A stretch of DNA of 64,000 bases, taken from positions 2,479,501-2,543,500 of the forward strand of contig NZ_CP013910.1 of assembly GCF_001507665.1 (NCBI RefSeq), given 5' to 3'. This document shows, piece after piece, positions 44,844 to 55,396 of the stretch. A program made the translations under genes and the position numbers. The DNA is from Deinococcus actinosclerus. Lineage in GTDB: Bacteria; Deinococcota; Deinococci; Deinococcales; Deinococcaceae. A model generated the notes under the pieces. The model did not search any database. It worked only from the letters and a program-made list of their open reading frames with translations, and was not told the origin of the DNA. Every line of letters starts with the position of its first letter. Position 1 is the stretch's first letter.

Positions 44844-45689
44844 ATGACACCCAGCCCGGACCTGAGCCTGCACGCCCTGGGCACCGAGGTGCGCGCGCAG
44901 GGCGCCGGGGCCTTCGCGGCGCTGCGCGAGGTGCGCCGCCTGGAGGCGCTGCTGACCCGCTTCCGGCCGTCGCCGCTGACGGCGCTGAACGCGCGGGGCG
45001 AACTGCGTGACCCGCCCGCCGATCTGCGGCTGGCATTGACCCACGCGCTGGACGTGGCGCGGCGCACGCGGGGCTTGATCACGCCCGCCGTGCTCGGTGC
45101 CCTGGAGGCCGCCGGGTACACCGCCGCGCCCGGCGCGGGGCCCGTGCGACCCGCCGCGCCTGTGCCGGGGCTGGACGTGCTGGCGGGCGTCACCGTCGAT
45201 GATGACCTGATCCGCCTCCCGCGCGGCCTGCGGCTGGACCTGGGCGGCACGGCCAAGAGCTGGATCGCCGCGCAGGCCGCCCGTTTCCTGAGCGGGGACG
45301 CGCTGCTGGACGCCGGGGGCGACCTGCACACGCAGTTCACGCGGCCCGGCACGCTGGGCGTCCGCACGCCGGACGGCTCGCCGCTGTTCCTGAACGTCGG
45401 CGCGGGGGTGGGCGGCGTGGCGACCAGCAGCGTCCTGACCCGCGCGTGGGCGGGCGGGCATCATCTGATCGACCCGCGCACCGCCCGGCCGGCCACCACG
45501 CCCTGGGTGCAGGTCACGGTCCTCGCGGGCCGCGTGACGGTCGCGGAGACGCTGGCGAAACTGGCGCTGCTGGGCGCGGACGACCTGCTGCGCGACCTCG
45601 CCCCGCCCGGCACGCGGCTGATCGCCTTCGATCACGCGCGCCGCGCACACACCTGGGAGGACGGCAGCTGGGGGAGGTGGGCCGCGTGA
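44844..45689 (+). CDS. apbE: FAD:protein FMN transferase, ApbE family
   Basis: 281 residues. ApbE transfers FMN from FAD to a Ser/Thr of a target flavoprotein outside the membrane. Seen: HALGTEVRAQ (family start), LEALLTRFRPSPLTALN, LRLDLGGTAKSWIA, LLDAGGDLHTQ, GVATSSVLTRAW, HHLIDPRTARPA and the metal-binding T-V-A-E-T segment. No signal peptide is seen, so it may act in the cytoplasm or be exported otherwise. It overlaps the next gene by 4 bases (GTGA). Confidence 0.88.
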   Translation: MTPSPDLSLHALGTEVRAQGAGAFAALREVRRLEALLTRFRPSPLTALNARGELRDPPADLRLALTHALDVARRTRGLITPAVLGALEAAGYTAAPGAGPVRPAAPVPGLDVLAGVTVDDDLIRLPRGLRLDLGGTAKSWIAAQAARFLSGDALLDAGGDLHTQFTRPGTLGVRTPDGSPLFLNVGAGVGGVATSSVLTRAWAGGHHLIDPRTARPATTPWVQVTVLAGRVTVAETLAKLALLGADDLLRDLAPPGTRLIAFDHARRAHTWEDGSWGRWAA

Positions 45690-46333
45690 CCACCCGCCCC
45701 CCTACCGGCAGACTGCCGGTCAACAGCGTGCTGGACGACGAACGCAACACGGCCCTGGCCGCCGGGCTGCTGCTGGTCTTCGGCCTGGCCTACGTCGCGT
45801 GCTGGCTGCACCTCGGGCCGCACACCCTGGCGTGGAGCCTGACCGTCGCGTACCTGCTGCTGGCCGTCACCACCGCGACCGGGGCGCTGCTGGGCAGCCG
45901 ATACGCCCCCGCGTGGCTGAGCCGCGCCCAGCAGGCCGGATGGCACGGCGTCGCCAGCGGCTTCGCCCTCATCCTGGGCACGCTGCACGGCCTCCTGCTG
46001 ACCGTGGACGCCACCTACCCGCAGTCGCTGCTGGCCGTCCTGATCCCCGGCCAGAGCACGGTCCTGCCCCTGCCGGTCGCGCTGGGCACGCTGGGCCTGT
46101 ACGGACTGGCCCTGGTGATCCTCAGCACCCGCGCCCGCCGCCGCCTGAACCCCCGCGTGTGGAAGGCCCTGCACCTGACCGCCTACCCCGCCTTCGCCCT
46201 GCTCACCGCGCACGGCGTCACCGCCGGGACCGATCAGCTGGGGCCGCTGTACGCCACGTCCGTGGCACTCGTCGCCTTCACCTTCGGCCTGCGCCTGCTG
46301 GAAGAAACCGGGAAACGCAAAGCCGCCCGCTGA
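45686..46333 (+). CDS. Ferric reductase-like membrane protein
   Basis: 215 residues. About six hydrophobic segments; His residues in WHGVASGFALILGTLHGLLL and KALHLTAYPAFALLTAHGV fit the bis-haem pairs of ferric reductase/YedZ-like cytochromes. It should carry electrons across the membrane. GTG 45686 follows GGGGAGGTGG. With ApbE beside it, a flavin-linked electron-transfer system is likely, but the flavoprotein partner is not in the window. Confidence 0.82.
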   Translation: MTTRPPTGRLPVNSVLDDERNTALAAGLLLVFGLAYVACWLHLGPHTLAWSLTVAYLLLAVTTATGALLGSRYAPAWLSRAQQAGWHGVASGFALILGTLHGLLLTVDATYPQSLLAVLIPGQSTVLPLPVALGTLGLYGLALVILSTRARRRLNPRVWKALHLTAYPAFALLTAHGVTAGTDQLGPLYATSVALVAFTFGLRLLEETGKRKAAR

Positions 46334-46346
46334 AGACCCGCCCCCT

Positions 46347-46763
46347 TCACCGTGACTGGTTGAGGGGGCCTTCATCTGCCGTGCGCCCATCCAGTCCGGC
46401 ACGCAACAGCCGACACACCGGCCACCGTTCCTGCTCCTCCAGGTCACCCATCTGGTCTAGATTCATCCAGTAGGCGAGGAGCGCTGCCGTCGGCTCCTGA
46501 GAGCGGCGTCGCAGAATGGCCTGCACCGCCTCCTGCGCAGACCGTTCGGTCACCCGGTTCGACAGGAGAGCGTCGTTGACTGATTCCAGCACCAGTTCAC
46601 CCAGGTAGAACCGGGCCGCCCGGTTGGCGAAATCATCCATATGCTCCCGGTGGAACGCAGCAGAGTCCTCCATCCGGTGCGTGTCGGCGTCGACGATGCC
46701 CCAGTCCTGCTCGGGCCAGCTGCACAGGAGCCCCAGGATGTGGCCGGCCCGCGTCAGGTCCAT
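46347..46763 (-). CDS. Unknown helical protein
   Basis: 138 residues. Mainly helical, with WPEQDWGIVDADTHRMEDS near the start and RFYLGELVLESVNDALLS in the middle. No signal peptide or membrane segment and no known motif. It lies downstream of the intradiol dioxygenase on the same strand, with a hairpin between them. Confidence 0.55.
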   Translation of the reverse strand: MDLTRAGHILGLLCSWPEQDWGIVDADTHRMEDSAAFHREHMDDFANRAARFYLGELVLESVNDALLSNRVTERSAQEAVQAILRRRSQEPTAALLAYWMNLDQMGDLEEQERWPVCRLLRAGLDGRTADEGPLNQSR

Positions 46764-46787
46764 GACCTGAACTGCATGGGCAAAGCG

Positions 46788-46816
46788 GCCGCCCGGTCCT
46801 GTCTGGTCCGGGCGGC
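46788..46816 (-). terminator. Hairpin between dioxygenase and downstream gene
   Basis: CCGCCCGG / CCGGGCGG, a perfect 8-bp stem with an 11-base loop. On the minus strand it is followed by CCGCTTTGCC, so only a weak T-run. Probable terminator of the dioxygenase gene. Confidence 0.5.
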
Positions 46817-46855
46817 GCGGGGGCAGCGTGGTGGGTGGCGCAGTGGGTGATGTGG

Positions 46856-47692
46856 TCAGCGGGCCAGGCCGACGGTCAGGGTGGCCGAGTAGCCCTTGGT
46901 GGCGTTCCCGGTAACCGTGGGCAGCTGGGCGGCATACCCGTCACTGAAGATGTTGTCGCGGCTCAGGCTGGTCTGCGCGAGGTTCCGGGCGCTGCTGCCA
47001 TACGCGGCCTGGGTGTAGACCTGCTGGCACAGGGCCTGCGGGAGGGCCAGCTGTGAGGTCTGGATCCTGCTGCGGGCGTTCGTGGCGCTGGCGAGGGTGG
47101 GGTACACCTCGAAGTGGATGTGGGGCCAGCGGCCGGGGTAGCAGCCGGGCACGATGGTCTGGAAGGTGACGTTGCCACCCGCGTCGCTGACCTGCACGCC
47201 GCGCAGGTAGTCCTCGCCGACGACGGGGGCGCTGTACATGCTGTAGTTGCCGTCGGCGGTGCAGTGCCAGGCGTACGCGGCGTACCCGCGCAGGGGCGCG
47301 CAGCTGCCATTCGTGTTCACGAGTTTCAGCGTGAGGGTCAGCGGCACGCCGGGGGCCGCGTTGCCGGTGCCGAGGCTGCGGCGCAGGTCGCGGCGGACGA
47401 CGCCGCTGCGGGTCAGGACGTTCAGGCTCTGGCCGCTGGCGACCGACCCGTCGGCGGGGTACGGCCCGGCGGTCTCGCTGGGAATGGGAGTGCAGGCGGC
47501 ACCCGCGCTGGTGGCGGCCTGGACGCGGTTCCCGGCCAGCAGCCCGATCCCGAGCAGGCCCAGGCCCAGCACGTGGCGGCGGTCGAGCACACTGCGCGAG
47601 AGCATGCTCGCGTCGGCCTGGAGGCCCAGGTTGTTCAGGTCGTCGGGGTGGTCGTGATCGTCGGCGGGGTACGGGCGGATCGGCTCGGTCAT
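46856..47692 (-). CDS. Exported intradiol dioxygenase-like protein
   Basis: 278 residues. An extended N-terminus holds a twin-arginine-like signal DRRHVLGLGLLGIGLLAG (about 37-55) after a hydrophilic 36-residue lead. The body fits the protocatechuate 3,4-dioxygenase beta-like fold: CTPIPSETAGPYPADG, AYAWHCTADGNYSMYS, GVQVSDAGGNVTFQTIVPGCYPGRWPHIHFEVY. The Tyr, Tyr, His, His iron ligands are plausible in this run. Tat export fits cofactor loading in the cytoplasm. Confidence 0.82.
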   Translation of the reverse strand: MTEPIRPYPADDHDHPDDLNNLGLQADASMLSRSVLDRRHVLGLGLLGIGLLAGNRVQAATSAGAACTPIPSETAGPYPADGSVASGQSLNVLTRSGVVRRDLRRSLGTGNAAPGVPLTLTLKLVNTNGSCAPLRGYAAYAWHCTADGNYSMYSAPVVGEDYLRGVQVSDAGGNVTFQTIVPGCYPGRWPHIHFEVYPTLASATNARSRIQTSQLALPQALCQQVYTQAAYGSSARNLAQTSLSRDNIFSDGYAAQLPTVTGNATKGYSATLTVGLAR

Positions 47693-47811
47693 GTGGGGGC
47701 TCCTGCGCGCGCCGGGGCTCGTGGGGCGGGTGGTCGCGCGGCCCCGTGAGGGTAGTCACGGATGGTTAATCCACCGCGAAGGGCTCATGCGGGGCAGGTA
47801 GCGTCTGGAGG

Positions 47812-49233
47812 ATGCCCGCCTCTCCTCTGAACCGCTCCTCCGTTCGCCCGATGCGTGTCCTCACGCCGGTGGTGTTGACTGCCCTCATGTCTGCTCCCGC
47901 TGCGCTGGCCGCTCCCGCTCCCTCGACGGTCACGGTGCCGGTGTCGGTGCCACTCTCGGGCGTGCAGGGCGCGGCGAACGCGCAGGTGCCGCTGGAGTTC
48001 GCGCGGCTGAACGAGGACCGGTCGTTCCTGGGGGGCTTGCTGCGGGTCACGCTGTCGGGGACGGTGACGCGGGCGGGGCACGTGCAGGTACAAGCGCTGC
48101 CGGACGGTTCGGGGCTGCGGGTCAGCGTGCCGATCCGCGCGGCGTTCCGCGCCGAGCCGGGCGGCGTGGGGGCGTTCCTGGCGCGGGACTTCGGGGGCGA
48201 GGCGACCGTGGCCCTGACCGTGGTGCCGACCGTCACGCCGGACTGGGAGGCGGACGTGACCGTGAAGGGTGACTACACCTGGACCGACCCGCTGAGCGTG
48301 GAGCTGGCGCAGGGCGTGCGGGTCAGCGTGCAGTCGCTGGTGGACGCGCAGGTGCGCGCGCAGCTGGACGCGCTGGCGGCGCAGGTTCGCGCGGCCGTGC
48401 GCGAGCAGGCGAGGTTGCGGGAGCGGGCGGGAACGCTGTGGGCACGCGCGCAGCAGCCGTGGGCGCTGCCCACCCCGGACGCCGCGTACGCGCGGGTCAC
48501 ACCGCTGAACCTGAGCGTCTCACCGTTCCGCTTCACGCCGGACGACCTGAAGGTCACATTGGGCGCGCAGTTGCGTCTGGACGCCGGGCTGGGCCGCGCG
48601 CCCACGCAGGCGGCGCTGCCGCTGCCGGCCCTGCGCCGCAGCGAGACGCTCACCCCGGACGTGAACCTCAGCGTGCCGGTGCGTCTCCCCTACCCGGAAC
48701 TGTCGGCGGCGGCCACGCGCGAGGCCGCGAAGCGCACGGTGACGCTCCCGGTGCCGACCTCCCCGACGCTGCGGGTCACGGGCGTGACGCTGACGCCGCA
48801 GGGCGAGCAGCTGAACGCCGCCGTGAACCTTCAGATCAGCGGGCCGCTGGGCCTGCGGCTGACCGCCACGACGGACGTGCGCGGCACGCCCACCCTGGAC
48901 GCGGCGGGGCAGGTGCTGACGCTGCGGAACGTGACCGTCACGACGCGCCGCTCGGGCCTGACCGGCCGGGTGCTGGCGTGGCTGGCAGACGCCCGCGCGC
49001 AGGCCTACGTGACGCAGGCGGCCCGTTTCGACCTGCGGCCCCGCCTGGACGGGGTGCGGGCGCAGGTGCAGGGACGGCTGCCGTTCTCGCCCGCGCCCGG
49101 CGTCACTCTGGGGGGCACGCTGCGCGCCCTGAAGGTCACGGACGTGCGCGTCACGCCGGACGCCCTGGTCGTGACCGGCGAGGCGCTGGGCACCCTGGAC
49201 GCCCGCGTGGACGTGGGCCGCGCCGTCCGCTGA
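47812..49233 (+). CDS. DUF4403-family exported protein
   Basis: 473 residues. A basic N-terminus then a signal segment about 14-33 (MRVLTPVVLTALMSAPAALA), so the mature protein is exported. The rest is a long series of beta segments with STVTVPVSVPLSG, GDYTWTDPLSVELAQGVRVSVQSLVDAQVRAQLDAL (the best-conserved DUF4403 stretch), PWALPTPDAAYARVTPLNLSVSPF. DUF4403 resembles lipid-binding tube folds; function unknown. Start: TAGCGT (47799-47804) is 7 bases before the ATG. Confidence 0.8.
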   Translation: MPASPLNRSSVRPMRVLTPVVLTALMSAPAALAAPAPSTVTVPVSVPLSGVQGAANAQVPLEFARLNEDRSFLGGLLRVTLSGTVTRAGHVQVQALPDGSGLRVSVPIRAAFRAEPGGVGAFLARDFGGEATVALTVVPTVTPDWEADVTVKGDYTWTDPLSVELAQGVRVSVQSLVDAQVRAQLDALAAQVRAAVREQARLRERAGTLWARAQQPWALPTPDAAYARVTPLNLSVSPFRFTPDDLKVTLGAQLRLDAGLGRAPTQAALPLPALRRSETLTPDVNLSVPVRLPYPELSAAATREAAKRTVTLPVPTSPTLRVTGVTLTPQGEQLNAAVNLQISGPLGLRLTATTDVRGTPTLDAAGQVLTLRNVTVTTRRSGLTGRVLAWLADARAQAYVTQAARFDLRPRLDGVRAQVQGRLPFSPAPGVTLGGTLRALKVTDVRVTPDALVVTGEALGTLDARVDVGRAVR

Positions 49234-49528
49234 GCGCGGCCTTCACAGGACACCGGTGAGCCCACGGCGCACGGTCCTGACGGGGCGGCCCGGATGAACC
49301 TCGCGGAGCTGGACAGTCCAGGGATCGTCCAGCGTCATCCGGGGCCGGTATGGCGGCCCAGGTCGTCCCCTGTCAGCGGCAGGCCGGTGGCGGCTGCATC
49401 GCCGGGCGGCGTGACACCGGGCGCGCACGCGCATGACGACGCTGTCCAGGACAGTGCGGACGGGAACAGGAGTCCCCGGGTCACCCTGCCGGGCTGGACA
49501 GTCCGCTTCACGGGACGGCCCGTTGAGG
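49234..49528. other. Intergenic DNA upstream of the cold-shock gene
   Basis: About 295 bases with no supported gene. One short open frame (49294-49545) has no family, no ribosome site and overlaps the cold-shock promoter. I see no long repeat in it. Confidence 0.5.
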
Positions 49529-49534
49529 TATACT
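49506..49534 (+). promoter_or_regulatory. Promoter of the cold-shock gene
   Basis: CTTCAC (49506-49511), 17-base spacer, TATACT (49529-49534). It gives a 5' leader of about 90 bases. Confidence 0.65.
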
Positions 49535-49571
49535 CGATCCTGTAGTTTTCCAAGTTCGCATGTTATGTACG

Positions 49572-49598
49572 CGCACGAGGCAAGAGCTCGTGCGTGTT
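49572..49598 (+). promoter_or_regulatory. Hairpin in the cold-shock mRNA leader
   Basis: CGCACGAG (49572-49579) with CTCGTGCG (49587-49594), 8 bp, then TGTTTT. It looks like an attenuator or temperature-dependent structure between promoter and Shine-Dalgarno. Confidence 0.55.
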
Positions 49599-49630
49599 TT
49601 GCGGCTTCTGGAGAACAAGGAGTTGAGACT

Positions 49631-49885
49631 ATGGCAGTAGGCATCGTGAAATGGTTTAACGCGGAAAAAGGCTTCGGTTTCATTCAGTCCGAGGGCAGCC
49701 CCGACATCTTCGCGCACTTCAGCGCGATCCAGGGCAGCGGCTTCAAGAAGCTGAACGAAGGCGACGAAGTCGAGTTCGACATCGAAGACGGCCAGCGCGG
49801 CAAGGGCCCCCAGGCCAAGAACATCGTCGTGACGAAGGCCGCTCCTGTGAGCGACTTCGGCGGCCGCCGCAACGACCGCTGGTAA
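49631..49885 (+). CDS. Cold-shock protein
   Basis: 84 residues, one cold-shock domain. [19 protein letters not shown] contains RNP1, IFAHFSAIQ contains RNP2, then [21 protein letters not shown]. Members bind single-stranded RNA and melt structure. AAGGAG 8 bases before the ATG. It ends at a strong terminator. Confidence 0.97.
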   Translation: MAVGIVKWFNAEKGFGFIQSEGSPDIFAHFSAIQGSGFKKLNEGDEVEFDIEDGQRGKGPQAKNIVVTKAAPVSDFGGRRNDRW

Positions 49886-49904
49886 GACCCACCCGGGTCT
49901 GAAG

Positions 49905-49932
49905 GGAGTCCCCGCACGGGGGCTCCTTTTTT
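49905..49932 (+). terminator. Terminator after the cold-shock gene
   Basis: GGAGTCCCC / GGGGGCTCC stem (49905-49913 with 49918-49926) around GCAC, then T6. Confidence 0.85.
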
Positions 49933-50045
49933 CATACCGCGCGCAGCCTGTTCCCGGTGCAGGCACGCCCGGCGCCGCTTCTGGGGGCGCCCTGTACACT
50001 GGCAAGGTTGACGTGCCCCCACGCGGGCGGCGCGGGGAGGACGCT

Positions 50046-50486
50046 ATGGACGAGACGATGAAGGCGCCGCGCAGCCGGGCGCGCATGCTGGAACTGGTGT
50101 TCCCGAAGGACACGAACTACCACGGCACCGCGTTCGGCGGGTGGGTGCTGTCGCTGATGGACAAGGCGGCGAGCATCGCGGCGGTGCGGCACGCCGGGGG
50201 CAACGTGGTGACGGCCCGCATGGACGGCGTGGATTTCCACGTGCCGATCCGGGTGGGGGACGCCGTGGCGCTGGACGCGCAGGTGGTACGGGTGGGCCGC
50301 ACGAGCATGACCATCCGCGTGGACGTGTACCGCGAGCACATGCCGACCGGGGATCAGGAACTGGCCACGACGGGCTTTTTCGTGTTCGTGGCGCTCGATG
50401 AGCGCGGCAAGCCCCGCCCGGTGCCGCCCCTGCCGGAGGGGCAGGACACGAGCGCCGCCGAGCCGGATTTCGAGGCCCGGCCATGA
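50046..50486 (+). CDS. Acyl-CoA thioesterase, hotdog fold
   Basis: 146 residues. Pattern [33 protein letters not shown], with the conserved Asp of LMDKA, then [11 protein letters not shown] and [10 protein letters not shown]. This is the YciA/acyl-CoA thioester hydrolase form. GGGGAGG 6 bases before the ATG. Overlaps the next gene by 4 bases. Confidence 0.9.
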   Translation: MDETMKAPRSRARMLELVFPKDTNYHGTAFGGWVLSLMDKAASIAAVRHAGGNVVTARMDGVDFHVPIRVGDAVALDAQVVRVGRTSMTIRVDVYREHMPTGDQELATTGFFVFVALDERGKPRPVPPLPEGQDTSAAEPDFEARP

Positions 50487-51124
50487 CTGAACTGGCCGTG
50501 ACCGAGGAGCCACTGCACCTGACGCTGGTACGCCACGGCGCGACCGACTGGAACGGTGCGGGACGCTGGCAGGGCTGGTCGGACACGCCGCTGGGCCCGG
50601 TCGGGGAGGAGCAGGCTGCGCGGCTGCGGCCCCGGCTGGCGGGGCGCCCGTTCGACCGGGCGTTCAGCAGTGATCTGGCGCGCGCGGCCCGCACGGCGGA
50701 ACTGAGCCTCCCGGCGGGCACGCCGCTCACGCTGGACGTCCGCCTGCGTGAACTGCACTTCGGGCGCTTCGAGGGGGTCACCACGGACGACGTGCTGCAC
50801 GACGCGGGGTACGCGCAGTGGCAGCTCGACCCGTGGGGTACCCCCGCCCCGGACGGCGAGAGCCTGTCGCAGGTGGGCGCCCGCCTGCGCGAGTGGGCCG
50901 AGGAACTGCCGGGTGGGCGCGTGGTCGCGTTCACGCACGGCGCGGCCATCCGGGCGCTGCTGTGCGACCTGTTCGGCTGGCCTGCGCGGCCGCAGCCGGG
51001 GTACGTCCTGCCGTTCCCGTACCAGCTGTCCCACACCAGCCTCACCACCCTGACCCGCAGCGGGCAGGGGGCCGGGGCGCGCTGGGCGCTCGTGACGTAC
51101 AACGACCACGCGCACCTGGAGTAG
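50483..51124 (+). CDS. Histidine phosphatase family protein
   Basis: 213 residues. [12 protein letters not shown] carries the RHG motif with the catalytic His; the second His is in [14 protein letters not shown]; Arg and Glu residues are in [12 protein letters not shown] and [11 protein letters not shown]. Resembles phosphoglycerate mutase-like/CobC phosphatases; substrate unknown. It is coupled to the thioesterase gene (ATGA overlap). Confidence 0.9.
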   Translation: MTELAVTEEPLHLTLVRHGATDWNGAGRWQGWSDTPLGPVGEEQAARLRPRLAGRPFDRAFSSDLARAARTAELSLPAGTPLTLDVRLRELHFGRFEGVTTDDVLHDAGYAQWQLDPWGTPAPDGESLSQVGARLREWAEELPGGRVVAFTHGAAIRALLCDLFGWPARPQPGYVLPFPYQLSHTSLTTLTRSGQGAGARWALVTYNDHAHLE

Positions 51125-51131
51125 AGGAGTC

Positions 51132-51165
51132 GATGGTTGCCAGAAGGTGACCTCTATCAACCATC
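51132..51165. terminator. Weak hairpin between converging genes
   Basis: GATGGTTG (51132-51139) with CAACCATC (51158-51165), 8 bp with an 18-base loop. No clear T-run. Confidence 0.4.
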
Positions 51166-51177
51166 AACCGTTCACCA

Positions 51178-51846
51178 TCAACCCTGCTGCGGCGGCGCGA
51201 TTTCGAGTTCGCTGGCGAGCTCGGCGAGGAAGGCGCGCATGGTCAGGGTGCGGCGTCTCGCCTCGGCCTGCCCGGCAGGGGTCAGGAAGGTGCCGTCCAG
51301 GCGCAGCAGTTTCGTGAAGAAGTGGTCGACGGTGTACGCGAGGTCGTCGGGGTCGCGCGCCTCGGCCCAGGGGTCGCCGGGGTGCATCAGGGCTCGGCCC
51401 AGCTGCCCGCCGACGCCCGCGACGCGCAGCACGCCCAGGGCGCCCAGCGCGTCGAGCCGGTCAGCGTCCTGGAGGGCGCGGCCCAGGGGGGTGGTGGGCG
51501 TCGCGCCGCGCGAGTAGCTGTGGTCGCGCACGGCGCCCGCGACGCTGCGGGCATCCTCAGGGGTGAAGCCCAGGGTCGGCAGCCGCTTCAGGACCGCCTG
51601 GGCGCTCAGGTCGCTGGCCTGGGCGCGGTCCGGGTGGTTCTTCGGGATGTTCACGACGTCGTGGGTCAGGGCGGCCGCGACGGCCAGGGCGGGCGGCTGG
51701 TCCGGGGCGCAGCGGATCGTCCAGCGGGCCACGCGGGCCAGGTGCGCGTCGTCGTGTGCGGCGTCGGGCTGCATCTGCGACTGCACCCAGGTCCATACGC
51801 CGGGCAGGCGGGCGTCGAGGGCCAGCAGCGGGGCCAGGGCGTTCAT
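51178..51846 (-). CDS. HD-domain phosphohydrolase
   Basis: 222 residues. HD motifs: DAAHDDAHLARVARWT (His), AAALTHDVVNIPKNHPD (HD), VRDHSYSRG and LQDADRLDALGALG (Asp). This matches the YedJ/RapA-type HD hydrolases that follow the pattern HDxxH...HD...D. Substrate unknown. Start ATG 51846: TATCCT (51853-51858) is 6 bases upstream. Confidence 0.87.
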   Translation of the reverse strand: MNALAPLLALDARLPGVWTWVQSQMQPDAAHDDAHLARVARWTIRCAPDQPPALAVAAALTHDVVNIPKNHPDRAQASDLSAQAVLKRLPTLGFTPEDARSVAGAVRDHSYSRGATPTTPLGRALQDADRLDALGALGVLRVAGVGGQLGRALMHPGDPWAEARDPDDLAYTVDHFFTKLLRLDGTFLTPAGQAEARRRTLTMRAFLAELASELEIAPPQQG

Positions 51847-51952
51847 GCCGGCAGGATAGCGGGCCCGGCGGACGGACGGCGCCGCGTGAGATTTCACGCG
51901 GCGCTGGGGATCTGTGCAGGCGGTGACAGCGCCGGGCGGCTAGGCTGGGGCC

Positions 51953-52798
51953 ATGCCTGTCATCCCGTCCCGTCGGCCCACGATCCTGATCGTGGATGAC
52001 AGTCCAGGGGTCCTGCAGAACCTGAACTACCTGCTGTCGCCGCACCTGAACGTCGTCCTGGCCGACAGTGGCGCGCGCGCGCTGGCCGCGCTGACGCCGG
52101 AGACCTCACTTGTCCTGACCGACGTGCGGATGCCCGGCATGAGTGGGGTGGAGCTGACGCAGCAGCTGCGGGTACGGGCGCCGGGGCTGCCCGTGGTCTT
52201 CATGACCGGCATCGTCGAAGCGGACCTGCGCGCCGAGGCCGAGGCGCTGGACGTGCTGGACGTGCTGCGTAAGCCGCTGCGCCCCGGCGTGCTGTTCCCG
52301 GCGCTCCAGGGCTGGCTGGGCCAGCAGGTGCCGGCATCAGGCCCCCCGGCCCGCACGGCCCCGGCGCCCGGGGCTCAGTCCGACCGGGCGGCCCCGGCGG
52401 AGCGGCCCGCCGCCCCTCTCCCGGACGCGGCCAGCGCGGACAGCAGCCGCCACCGCCCGCCGGGGCCGGTGACGCAGCAGGCGCAGATGTTCGTGGCGGG
52501 CCTGCGGGTCCTGCCCGGCGTCACGGCGGCGTGTGCGTTCGATCTCCAGGGGGTGGCCCTGACCCCCGCCGACGCGCTCGGCGCCCAGGTGGGGGCCTAC
52601 GTGCGCTTCCTCCTGACGGCGGCCCAGACGCTGGCGCCGCATCTGGGCAGTCAGGCGCCCCTGAAAGCGGCCCAGCTGGAATTCCAGGATCGCGTGCTCG
52701 TCGTGTGCCCCTTCCCTGGCGGGGTCGCGGCGGTCCTCGTGCGGGACACGCCGGGCGCCAGCGGCGTCAAGGCCTGGATGCGCGGCCGGCTGACCTGA
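51953..52798 (+). CDS. Receiver domain fused to a Roadblock/LC7-like domain
   Basis: 281 residues. Receiver about 10-125: [10 protein letters not shown], phosphoacceptor D57 in [14 protein letters not shown]107 in VLRKPLRPG. Then a Pro/Ala-rich linker (about 125-172), then a Roadblock/LC7-like domain about 175-275: [23 protein letters not shown] and [16 protein letters not shown]. Roadblock domains act with small Ras-like GTPases (as in MglA/MglB). Start: TAGGCT (51941-51946) is 6 bases upstream. No kinase or GTPase gene adjoins it. Confidence 0.8.
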   Translation: MPVIPSRRPTILIVDDSPGVLQNLNYLLSPHLNVVLADSGARALAALTPETSLVLTDVRMPGMSGVELTQQLRVRAPGLPVVFMTGIVEADLRAEAEALDVLDVLRKPLRPGVLFPALQGWLGQQVPASGPPARTAPAPGAQSDRAAPAERPAAPLPDAASADSSRHRPPGPVTQQAQMFVAGLRVLPGVTAACAFDLQGVALTPADALGAQVGAYVRFLLTAAQTLAPHLGSQAPLKAAQLEFQDRVLVVCPFPGGVAAVLVRDTPGASGVKAWMRGRLT

Positions 52799-52819
52799 AC
52801 GCGGCGCTATGCTGCGTTC

Positions 52820-53332
52820 ATGCTGACCTTCGCGGACGTCCGCTCTGCCGAGCCGCTCCCGCCGGCCGAGCACACCGAGGTCACCCGGCTGCTGACGCTG
52901 GGGACACCCGGGGTGATCGTCCCGGCGGCGTTCGAGGAGGCGTTCTACCGGGACGGGAATCTCCCGGAGCAGTTGCGGCGGCTGTTCGCACCCATCCGTC
53001 CGGCCCGCATCGACGAGGACGCCCTGGAACCGCTGGCGGCGCGGGCGCAGGCCCTGATCCGCACGTCGTACCTGATGGACGACGCGGTGCAGATCTTCTA
53101 CCGCACGCTGGCCCGGGCGAACTTCCAGCCGGGGGCGCGCCTGCTGGTCCGCCGCCCGGACGACGGGGGGGGCGCCGAGGAGGTTGCCTTCGTGCCCCCC
53201 GGTACGGCGGCGTTGCAGGCGGTGAAGCGCGTGTGGGCGCGAGACTGGACCTTCGGCGCGGTGCTGGGCCGGCTGGACGACTCGGGCAGCGTGGCGCTGG
53301 AGACCCGCGCCACGCTGCTGTACCCGGCCTGA
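52820..53332 (+). CDS. Unknown protein
   Basis: 170 residues. Mixed alpha/beta: [20 protein letters not shown] near the start and [25 protein letters not shown] in the middle. No known motif, signal or membrane segment. TATGCT (52808-52813) is 6 bases before the ATG, supporting a real leaderless gene. It follows the receiver-Roadblock gene after 21 bases but has its own promoter. Confidence 0.6.
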   Translation: MLTFADVRSAEPLPPAEHTEVTRLLTLGTPGVIVPAAFEEAFYRDGNLPEQLRRLFAPIRPARIDEDALEPLAARAQALIRTSYLMDDAVQIFYRTLARANFQPGARLLVRRPDDGGGAEEVAFVPPGTAALQAVKRVWARDWTFGAVLGRLDDSGSVALETRATLLYPA

Positions 53333-53364
53333 CCCGGCCCCCGCCAGGGCAGGCCCGGGCGGCG

Positions 53365-55023
<1,659 letters not shown>

Positions 55024-55131
55024 GCCCCGGAGTCTAAGACACGCCCGGGCTGGAAGCGCTGCCACGCCGTTGGGGGTGCCCTCACCGCGCCTCATGCGTG
55101 CCGGTCGAAGTCCGGGAGATTCGCACGCACC

Positions 55132-55161
55132 ACAAGAAGAAACCCACCCTTGCGGGTGGGT
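55132..55161 (-). terminator. Terminator of the tRNA-Gln gene
   Basis: Perfect 8-bp stem ACCCACCC / GGGTGGGT (55142-55149 with 55154-55161), then TTCTTCTT on the minus strand, 4 bases past the tRNA 3' end. Confidence 0.85.
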
Positions 55162-55165
55162 GTTC

Positions 55166-55239
55166 TGGCTGGGGCACTAGGACTCGAACCTAGATCGACA
55201 GTGTCAGAGACTGGTGTCCTGCCATTAGACGATGCCCCA
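55166..55239 (-). tRNA. tRNA-Gln (CTG anticodon)
   Basis: 74 bases with encoded CCA. Acceptor stem TGGGGCA/TGCCCCA, discriminator G, D arm GTCTAATGGCAGGAC, anticodon loop CTCTGAC giving CTG at 34-36, T arm CTAGG-TTCGAGT-CCTAG (perfect 5-bp stem). The first anticodon-stem pair is C-T, otherwise normal. It reads CAG codons. A strong promoter and a terminator flank it. Confidence 0.95.
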
Positions 55240-55287
55240 ACACGGGTCCTGCTCTGACTTGCTTCGCCGTCAGGTGAAGCGTGGGGA

Positions 55288-55317
55288 AGTATAGAGGGCC
55301 CTGCGCTCATTCGTCAA
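55288..55317 (-). promoter_or_regulatory. Promoter of tRNA-Gln
   Basis: TTGACG (55312-55317), 18-base spacer, TATACT (55288-55293), minus strand, about 50 bases before the tRNA 5' end. Confidence 0.75.
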
Positions 55318-55396
55318 GCACCCCCCTCCAGCGCCGGGCTGGGGCCCGTCAGGGCGGACACGCGGCAAGTATCGCTGGACCGCGTTTAGATCGCAG

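Noticed and set aside
49294..49545. 83-codon open frame upstream of the cold-shock gene
   Set aside because: No ribosome site, no family, and it overlaps the cold-shock promoter; long open frames are common by chance at this G+C.
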